64,000 nt of DNA from Spongiibacter sp. IMCC21906 (GTDB taxonomy: Bacteria; Pseudomonadota; Gammaproteobacteria; Pseudomonadales; Spongiibacteraceae). This document shows, piece by piece, positions 58,851 to 64,000 of this stretch. The stretch is from assembly GCF_001010805.1 (NCBI RefSeq), contig NZ_CP011477.1:2185001-2249000 (forward strand), written 5' to 3'. The position numbers and the translations under genes were made by a program. The stretch's first letter is position 1. The number at the start of each line of letters is the position of its first letter. A model generated the notes under the pieces. The model was not told the origin of the DNA. It made no database searches and saw nothing but the letters and a program-made list of their open reading frames with translations.

Positions 58851-58932
58851 TTTGGCAACAAACTCCGGTTCACTACGACAAGCTGTTAGAGCCTTGCAGA
58901 CGGCAAAAAATTCCGGCTCTGGCGACACTTTT

Positions 58933-59211
58933 TTAAGCAAGTTTCTCCCGTAATGCGCGCTCCACTTCGGTGCTAATTACAGATTTAAACGCAGACATCA
59001 TTAAGCCAAGCTTAATATTCACATTGACTGCATGCTCATCAAACTCAAGCAAGCCCGTCACCCCCTGCCGAGTTAACTCAACAGCATTATCAGAAACCCA
59101 ATTGGGGGTTAATTGATAACGATCTTCTAGTTTTTTAGCGAGAGAGTCGGCCAGCTCCCGAACTTCTCCCAACGTTTTGTTATGTGATTGCTTAATCGAA
59201 ATTGTCGACAC
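58933..59211 (-). CDS. Polyhydroxyalkanoic acid system family protein
   Basis: This 92-residue protein matches the PHA granule-region family (PHA_gran_rgn): STISIKQSHNKTLGEVRELADSLAKKLEDRY and a VNIKLGLMMSAFKSVISTEVERALREKL ending are typical, though the role in PHA metabolism is not established. GTG 59211 is preferred over GTG 59220 because a GGAG site lies 8 nt before it. No phaC or phasin gene is adjacent. Confidence 0.78.
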   Translation of the reverse strand: MSTISIKQSHNKTLGEVRELADSLAKKLEDRYQLTPNWVSDNAVELTRQGVTGLLEFDEHAVNVNIKLGLMMSAFKSVISTEVERALREKLA

Positions 59212-59220
59212 AAATACCAC

Positions 59221-59536
59221 TCCAGTACCAAGGCCCGTCTGATAGATTCCAAAATATCTCAGCGGTACCGTAAATTATATCAATGCACTATTTAATCGCG
59301 TAAGTGGATTCAGGTCCACATTTGCTAGCGGCAAAGACAGTGAGAAAAAACGGCAACCATCTTCAAAGAAGATTCAAGAAAAACAGGCAACTCAGCAAAA
59401 GCAATCACCAAGGGCTTATAGGAACGACCATTGTCCTACAGCCCTATCAACTCTAAAGTGAGTCGATAGATTGCCACATTGATTGCCAGCATATTTCAGA
59501 ATGATACACTGTATGCATATACAGTATTAATAAGGT
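59221..59536. other. Gene-free divergent gap upstream of umuDC
   Basis: These 316 bp carry no supported gene. The right end holds the umuDC promoter and SOS box, listed separately. The rest is unremarkable and marks the approximate start of the accessory region. Confidence 0.5.
59483..59526 (+). promoter_or_regulatory. umuDC promoter with SOS box
   Basis: A LexA box CTGTATGCATATACAG (59509-59524), inside the near-consensus CACTGTATGCATATACAGTA (59507-59526), lies 18 bp before the umuD start. A -35 TTGCCA (59483-59488) and -10 TACACT (59505-59510) with a 16-bp spacer place the box over the -10. Confidence 0.9.
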
Positions 59537-59542
59537 ATGACC

Positions 59543-59974
59543 ATGATTGTATCTCGGTTTGGCCGAAGTGCTCGATTCAAACGTCTTCGCATCCCCTTTT
59601 TCCTTGAGCGCGTATCGGCAGGGTTCCCATCGCCCGCGCAAGACTATATTGAACAAACACTCGACCTCAATGAGCTTTGCATCAAGCATCCCGCAGCTAC
59701 ATTTTTCGTGCGTGTTGAGGGTGACTCTATGGTGGACGCCGGTATCTTTGTCAATGATGTATTGACTGTCGATCGCTCCCTTAAAGCCGAGCATGGCGAT
59801 ATTGTCATCGCCTGCCTGGAGGGAGAAATGACAGTCAAAGAACTGTGTCTGCGCCCCTCCCCTAAATTGTTGCCGCGTAATTCAGCATATCAGCCTATTG
59901 AATTGAGCGATGAGCGCCATCTGGAGGTCTTTGGCGTCGTCACCAGTGTCATTCGGGCCCTTGGTCGCCGATGA
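59543..59974 (+). CDS. umuD: SOS mutagenesis protein UmuD
   Basis: UmuD is cleaved with RecA help to UmuD', which joins UmuC as polymerase V. From ATG 59543 (AAGG 7 nt upstream) it is 143 residues. The cleavage bond is Ala26-Gly27 (VSAGFPSPA), with catalytic Ser62 (GDSMVDAGIF) and Lys99 (TVKEL). All are offset by two from E. coli (24/25, 60, 97). An ATG at 59537 is also in frame. The gene overlaps umuC by 4 bp. Confidence 0.96.
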   Translation: MIVSRFGRSARFKRLRIPFFLERVSAGFPSPAQDYIEQTLDLNELCIKHPAATFFVRVEGDSMVDAGIFVNDVLTVDRSLKAEHGDIVIACLEGEMTVKELCLRPSPKLLPRNSAYQPIELSDERHLEVFGVVTSVIRALGRR

Positions 59975-61236
59975 GCGAACTTTTTGCGCTGGTGGACTGC
60001 AATAACTTCTACGCATCTTGCGAAACCCTGTTCCAACCCAAACTAAGACGCTGCCCTATCGTGGTTCTGTCCAATAACGATGGTTGTGTTGTCGCGCGTT
60101 CAAAGAGTGCCAAGCAACTCGGGATAAAAATGGGCGTGCCGGTACACCAAATAAACAGCCTGATTCGCCAGCACGGTATTGCCGTGTTCTCCTCGAACTA
60201 CGAGCTTTATGGTGATATGAGTCAGCGTGTGATGAGCGTTTTAGAGCAGATGGCTCCCGCAGTAGAAATCTACTCTATTGACGAGGCATTCCTCTCGCTC
60301 ACCGGCTTGAAGAGGCACCTGTCTCTAGCAGAATTCGGTCTCTCTGTTCGCGAGCGCGTCCAGAGGTGGACAGGTATTACCGTTTGCGTCGGTATCGCGC
60401 CAAGTAAAACACTAGCAAAGTTGGCCAATCATGCGGCAAAGACCTACCCTGCGACTGGCGGTGTCGTTGACCTGAGCGAACGAACCCGACAGCAACGTCT
60501 CATGGAAATTACTCCTATCGAGGAGGTCTGGGGCGTGGGGCGACAGCTGTCAACAAAACTGCGTGAGCTAGGCATACAAACCGCTCTAGATTTGGCAGAG
60601 TACGACCTCAAATCACTTCGGCAGCGATTCTCCGTGGTTCTTGAGCGTACAGCTCGAGAACTGCGTGGTGAGTCGTGTCTGGCTTTGAATGACGTGACAG
60701 AAGCTAAACAGCAAATCGTCTGCTCCCGCAGTTTTAGTCAGCGTATCGACTCGTTGACCGAACTGCGCGAACCCGTTGCGTTTTATACTGCTAGAGCTTG
60801 CGAAAAGCTTCGAACCGAAAAGCAAGTCTGCCGCACACTCTCTGTCAGCATACGAACTGGCCAGTTCAATCCAAGCGAACCTACATATAGCAATAGTATA
60901 ACGACTTCCCTCGCGATGGCCTCAAACGATAGCAATCAACTTATTACAGAATCCACGCGTTTGCTGGAAGCCATCTGGCGACCAGGGTATCGCTATGCCA
61001 AAGCAAGCATAATGTTGAGTGAATTATCACCACAAAACCAAGAACAGGCAGCTCTGTTCGTCCCACCGCAACAGGCTCGACGACAGCAACTAATGGAAAC
61101 CATAGATAAGATCAACGGCAGCAAACACGGCAAAGTGTTCGTGGCCGCCCAGGGGATAAAGCAAGAGTGGTCAATGAAGCGACGATTCCTCTCACCGGCT
61201 TATACGACTCGATGGAGTGAGCTCCCCTACGTGTAA
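59971..61236 (+). CDS. umuC: DNA polymerase V catalytic subunit UmuC
   Basis: UmuC is a Y-family translesion polymerase. The 421-residue protein has the palm carboxylates in ALVDCNNFYASCE and YSIDEAFLSL, the steric-gate region SNNDGCVVARS, then VCVGIAPSKTLAKLANH and the HhH segment EEVWGVGRQLSTKLRELG. The C-terminal DUF4113 region ends with MKRRFLSPAYTTRW. It is full length, and its ATG overlaps the umuD stop. It is followed by decayed accessory genes, suggesting that umuDC is part of an acquired or exchanged segment. Confidence 0.96.
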   Translation: MSELFALVDCNNFYASCETLFQPKLRRCPIVVLSNNDGCVVARSKSAKQLGIKMGVPVHQINSLIRQHGIAVFSSNYELYGDMSQRVMSVLEQMAPAVEIYSIDEAFLSLTGLKRHLSLAEFGLSVRERVQRWTGITVCVGIAPSKTLAKLANHAAKTYPATGGVVDLSERTRQQRLMEITPIEEVWGVGRQLSTKLRELGIQTALDLAEYDLKSLRQRFSVVLERTARELRGESCLALNDVTEAKQQIVCSRSFSQRIDSLTELREPVAFYTARACEKLRTEKQVCRTLSVSIRTGQFNPSEPTYSNSITTSLAMASNDSNQLITESTRLLEAIWRPGYRYAKASIMLSELSPQNQEQAALFVPPQQARRQQLMETIDKINGSKHGKVFVAAQGIKQEWSMKRRFLSPAYTTRWSELPYV

Positions 61237-61413
61237 GGTTTCAAGAGCGTTAAGAAGCTTCTGCGGGAATAAAAACTCGACAGCGCGGATAAGTAAAAGT
61301 GCTAGGATAAATAACATTGGTAATAGGCCCAGAAACCACTATGCAGACTTGCTAGCAATACCGACACGGCAGTCTTAACAGCCACCACATAAAAATGAAG
61401 CCACAGGTGTGCA

Positions 61414-61608
61414 GTGAAAATCATGACATGGAATTGTAACGGCGCACTCAGAAAAAAGTGCCATTCACTAGATTGCTTTGATGCTGACATATTGGTCATT
61501 CAGGAGTGTGAAGACCCTGCCCAATCGACTCAGGCTTATCGGAGCTGGGCTGGCGATTTTATCTGGATTGGGGAGTCGAAAAACAAGGGAATCGGTGTTT
61601 TTCCACGA
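61414..61608 (+). pseudogene. Endonuclease/exonuclease/phosphatase family gene, N-terminal fragment
   Basis: A GTG start with AGGTG upstream opens KIMTWNCNGALRKKC, the classic first strand of the EEP (exonuclease III/DNase I-like) fold, with ILVIQECEDP holding the catalytic glutamate. Similarity ends after about 65 residues (GIGVFPRK), where the family would continue for some 160 more. From there the sequence matches a type I restriction gene in another frame. The open frame runs on to 61803 but those residues are a shadow of hsdR. So this is a 5' fragment fused by deletion or recombination. Confidence 0.75.
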
Positions 61609-62149
61609 AAAGCCCAAAGATCAAGTTGCTGCAGGAGTTATTGGCTAAAGCCATCGAGGACTTCAAGAAAATCAACAAAGTGCAAGATATGGACTTCTCA
61701 AAGAAGTTTCGGGCGTTGGTCGATAACTACAATGAACGCAGCGAAGACGACATATTGGTCAGTGGCGTGTTGGAAGACTTCTCCGTTGAAATCATGGACA
61801 TGATCCAAGACCTCAAACGGGAGATTGGTTCCTTCGAAGATATGGGCATAGACCTCGAAGAAAAAGCCTTCTACCACATACTGGCGCGTCTCGCTGTTAA
61901 GTACGACTTCACCTACCCAGAAGACAAGTTGCTCGACCTAGCCAAAGCCGTCAAAGAAGTAGCGCAGGACAAAGTAAAGTGAAGTACACCGACTGGAGTC
62001 AGCGGGATGACATTAAGGCGGGATTAAAGGTTGGTTTAATATTGGTGCTGGCCAAGTTTGGCTATCCACCGGTAGACCGGGGGTAAGGTCAAAGTCTACA
62101 AAGAGATCTTTGAGCAGGCTGAGAATTTCAAGAAGTATCAAGCAGTGTG
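61600..62149 (+). pseudogene. hsdR 3'-end remnant (type I restriction enzyme R subunit)
   Basis: Only the C-terminal DUF3387-type region of a restriction endonuclease R subunit is present. In one frame PKIKLLQELLAKAIEDFKK through VKEVAQDKVK (to 61982), in a second YTDWSQRDDIKAGLKVGL to GYPPVDRG, and in a third KVYKEIFEQAENFKKYQAV to the stop at 62149. The first frame break coincides with a tandem AAAGT-AAAGT at 61971-61980; removing one copy restores DKVKYTDW. The second is near 62085-62095. No helicase part and no hsdM or hsdS is present, so it is dead. Confidence 0.8.
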
Positions 62150-62319
62150 ACTATTGGCTAGCCTTACAAGATCAAATTTGACCAGTGAATTATGCTTATA
62201 TCCGTGACTGGTTATGGATTAGTATTTCCCCGACGCATCACTGAATATTTCTATGACTGCAGATTTTCATCTGAGGGAATGGTTTGGTTCGGTCAGAAGT
62301 ATTTTGATGGCAGTGTTGC

Positions 62320-63039
62320 TTACCCTAGAACACCTAACCCAAAGTAGTCGACTAGGAAAATAGGGAATGCGCTTAGTACTGCGACTTCACCGTTAGGTAC
62401 GTGGTATTTAAGCTGCGATAGGGCTAGGGGTTGCTGACTATAAATCGGTTGGAGTGTAGGCTCGCAATTGATTAGTTTGTTGGCTTTTTTTAAGTTGGCG
62501 TCAATGAGCTGCTGCCATCTCGGTCTGTCAATCTTACTGGCTTGTTGGAACGCAGGATCACCTCGTGCAGCAGAGAGACACTTGTATAGGCGGCCGGTGC
62601 ATTCCTCTATTTTAACCGTTCTTGTGAGGTAATCGACTGGATCATAGATGTCACGTATTGCTTCTACCATTGGATAGCTGATAAACAGCTTGCCGTTTTC
62701 TGTCTCGTTGTCAAAACGATTTAACATGTCTAGCAATTTTTCACCGCTAAAATTGTCATCCTGGAGTTCGAAGTCAAAAAACAGGTATATCTGGCCGATT
62801 TGATCGCGTCGAAAATTCGCAAGTTTTTTATCCTGTTCAAGGCTGGGGTTTAACTCTTTAACAAGGGCAAAAAGATCTAAGTCTTCATCATTGGCGATTT
62901 GTTCATATAATTCGTAGATGTCATTTTGATAACTAGCCAGCAGCCGACTTTCTTCACCTTTAAAAAATGCATTTTCTAAGCTTTTAAAATAAAGCTTTTC
63001 AGTTTTTTCACCTTCAAAAATAAATAGCGTTCGCTCCAT
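62320..63039 (-). CDS. TOPRIM/RloB-like protein, partner of the upstream ATPase
   Basis: This 239-residue cytoplasmic protein opens TLFIFEGEKTEKLYFKSLE. The EGEKTE motif is shared with RloB and TOPRIM-type nuclease partners, and YLFFDFELQDD could supply the second acidic site. The later SYPMVEAIRDIYDP replaces the usual RloB C-terminal motif, so exact family is unsure. Its ATG overlaps the ATPase stop (TAATG), indicating a two-gene unit. ATPase plus TOPRIM/RloB pairs include AbiL, RloAB and PARIS-like anti-phage systems; membership is inferred. The region looks AT-richer than the core genes, suggesting transfer. Confidence 0.6.
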   Translation of the reverse strand: MERTLFIFEGEKTEKLYFKSLENAFFKGEESRLLASYQNDIYELYEQIANDEDLDLFALVKELNPSLEQDKKLANFRRDQIGQIYLFFDFELQDDNFSGEKLLDMLNRFDNETENGKLFISYPMVEAIRDIYDPVDYLTRTVKIEECTGRLYKCLSAARGDPAFQQASKIDRPRWQQLIDANLKKANKLINCEPTLQPIYSQQPLALSQLKYHVPNGEVAVLSAFPIFLVDYFGLGVLG

Positions 63040-63680
63040 TAACTGGACAGTCCTTTGTAAATTTTTTCAAGATTATGCGCTTTGCGTAGCTCCTTGCCAG
63101 TTAACGCGGTAATCGGTGAAATAGTCTTGTCTAATATGAAATAGCAGTCAGGGCGCAACAAATCGTTGCTCATAATGCCTGTGTTGTGCGTCGTCATAAT
63201 CGTTTGACAGCTCGTATTAGTAACTCTCTCAACAATTTTTGACGCTAAAGCATGGTGATAAAAAGCATCAAACTCATCAATATAGGCGAAGGTGATCTCT
63301 TTTTTGGAAAGCCGTAACCACCAGAAATAAAATATTCCTAGTGATAAGGTGCCCGTCGAGGCCGCTAGGCCAAATTCGAGGCTTGTGCTGCCATAATCGA
63401 AATAAATACCCTCATCTCCATTGCTGTTAGTATCGATTGTCAGGGAGCATTTGATGCCTGCATCGTTTAGAAACGTTTCGAAGTCGCTAACTGAATTAGC
63501 ACTGATAATGGCTTGTGAAAGGCGTTTCACACCAATATCTTTGCCGACGTATTCCCCTTTTTTTGTGGAGTCGAGCGAGCGGAAGAACACCATGCCCTCT
63601 ATAAAATTTAAGAGCTTAGTAAATAGTTGATTCGTTACTGTTCCCCCTCTGTCAGGATAGTTGTCGTGTCCAATTTTCAA
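63039..63680 (-). pseudogene. AAA_15/RloA-type ATPase, N-terminal half lost
   Basis: About 205-213 residues correspond to the C-terminal half of an ABC-like AAA ATPase. A signature-like ASTGTLSLGIFYF, the Walker B FAYIDEFDAFYHHAL and the H-loop MTTHNTGIMSNDLLRPD are present. No Walker A P-loop is visible, and the frame begins at a TTG directly after a stop codon at 63683-63681. An insertion sequence starts in this place, so truncation by that insertion is likely. The protein cannot bind ATP normally as it stands. It overlaps the TOPRIM-like gene by one base. Confidence 0.7.
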
Positions 63681-63711
63681 TTAATACTCGGGGGGCGCTC
63701 AGGAATGAGCA
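63662..63711. mobile_element. Probable left end of an IS3-type insertion sequence
   Basis: The segment beginning TGTCGTGTCCAATTTTC precedes the transposase OrfA gene by about 50 bp and interrupts the ATPase gene. TG at the outer edge is usual for IS3 elements. The exact boundary is inferred, because the right end and the target duplication are outside the window. Confidence 0.45.
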
Positions 63712-64000
63712 ATGAAACAATACCCAGAAGAACGCAAGCAGGCGGTGCTTAGAAGAATGATGCCGCCAGAAAACACCCCGGTACGCGTGCTATCAGAAGA
63801 GACGGGAATCTCCGACGTGACCCTGTATCATTGGCGCAAACAAGCCCGATCAGGAGGGATGGTAGTGCCAGGGGATGGAAGGAATCCGGAAGGTTGGTCG
63901 CCCGAAGACAAGTTTGCAGTCGTGCTGGAGACCGCCGCTCTGAACGAGGCGGAGGTGGCCGAGTACTGCCGCAAGAAGGGGCTGTATGCGGAGCAGATAC
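63712..64000 (+). CDS. IS3-type transposase OrfA, 3' part beyond window
   Basis: The 96 visible codons encode a helix-turn-helix transposase N-terminus: KQYPEERKQAVLRRMMPP, then VRVLSEETGISDVTLYHWRKQAR and a second segment WSPEDKFAVVLETAALNEAEVAEYCRKKGLY. This two-part layout is that of IS3-family OrfA proteins. An AGGA site lies 9 nt upstream. OrfB with the DDE domain should follow outside the window. It is the cause of the adjacent gene truncation, by inference. Confidence 0.8.
   Translation, partial: MKQYPEERKQAVLRRMMPPENTPVRVLSEETGISDVTLYHWRKQARSGGMVVPGDGRNPEGWSPEDKFAVVLETAALNEAEVAEYCRKKGLYAEQI

Noticed and set aside
59453-59794. Minus-strand frame covering the umuD start
   Set aside because: It is antisense to umuD and its promoter and has no family features.
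61609-61803. C-terminal part of the frame opening at 61414
   Set aside because: After residue ~65 the residues are a shifted reading of the hsdR remnant and do not resemble the EEP family.
62150-62319. Possible additional remnant between hsdR and the TOPRIM-like gene
   Set aside because: Frames are short and show no recognisable similarity to any family I know.

Overview
The window is chromosomal DNA of a gammaproteobacterium. Gene order matches the Pseudomonas-type core backbone in several blocks: exbBD-lpxK-kdsB-murB, comEC, lolCDE, nqrABCDEF, gap-mfd, lexA-sulA-topA, uup-slt and dnaX-ybaB-recR. A complete Na+-translocating NADH:quinone reductase operon, together with the mix of neighbours, suggests a marine or brackish relative of the Cellvibrionales/Spongiibacteraceae. 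That placement is an inference from gene content; no rRNA gene is present to confirm it. There are no tRNA genes and no CRISPR array.

Layout. Positions 1-3.0 kb hold uvrC (cut by the window edge), the GacA/UvrY response regulator and an AlkB-type repair dioxygenase, all on the minus strand. At 3.0-9.2 kb a tightly packed minus-strand envelope operon runs exbB-exbD-msbA-lpxK-kdsB-phosphatase-murB. At 9.3-15.4 kb are comEC, a DUF2062 gene and lolC-lolD-lolE. At 15.6-16.7 kb is a divergent DAHP synthase, followed by a 423-bp non-coding element bounded by inverted repeats. At 17.4-24.5 kb is the nqrABCDEF-apbE-nqrM operon, and at 24.7-31.5 kb a long-form gap, mfd, csiV and a methylthio-nucleoside phosphorylase. 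At 31.5-44.8 kb come mscS, the SOS operon lexA-sulA, topA, several small conserved genes, uspA, uup, slt, a MOSC protein and a glutaredoxin. At 45-51 kb are amtB, a SpoU methyltransferase, a MoxR/VWA pair and cysK. At 51-57 kb the minus-strand operon dnaX-ybaB-recR-rnd-ycgL-ycgN lies downstream of the 4.5S SRP RNA gene. At 57-59 kb are a lipoprotein, a DegQ/MucD-type protease and a PHA-granule-type protein.

The last 4.5 kb are accessory. A LexA-controlled umuDC operon comes first. It is followed by a scar in which a truncated endonuclease/exonuclease/phosphatase gene runs into a decayed hsdR 3' end. Next is a two-gene ATPase plus TOPRIM/RloB-like module whose ATPase has lost its N-terminal half, and then the start of an IS3-type insertion sequence that probably caused the truncation.

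The most informative hidden signals are these. dnaX carries a complete programmed -1 frameshift cassette (internal Shine-Dalgarno, A-AAA-AAG, hairpin, early stop) predicting a short gamma subunit. Near-consensus SOS boxes overlap both the lexA and umuDC promoters. The amtB terminator ends in the start region of the glutaredoxin gene. NqrB and NqrC carry flavinylation motifs in the same operon as their flavin transferase ApbE. The best candidate for an under-described system is the truncated ATPase/TOPRIM pair, an AbiL/RloAB-like defence module that now looks disabled.
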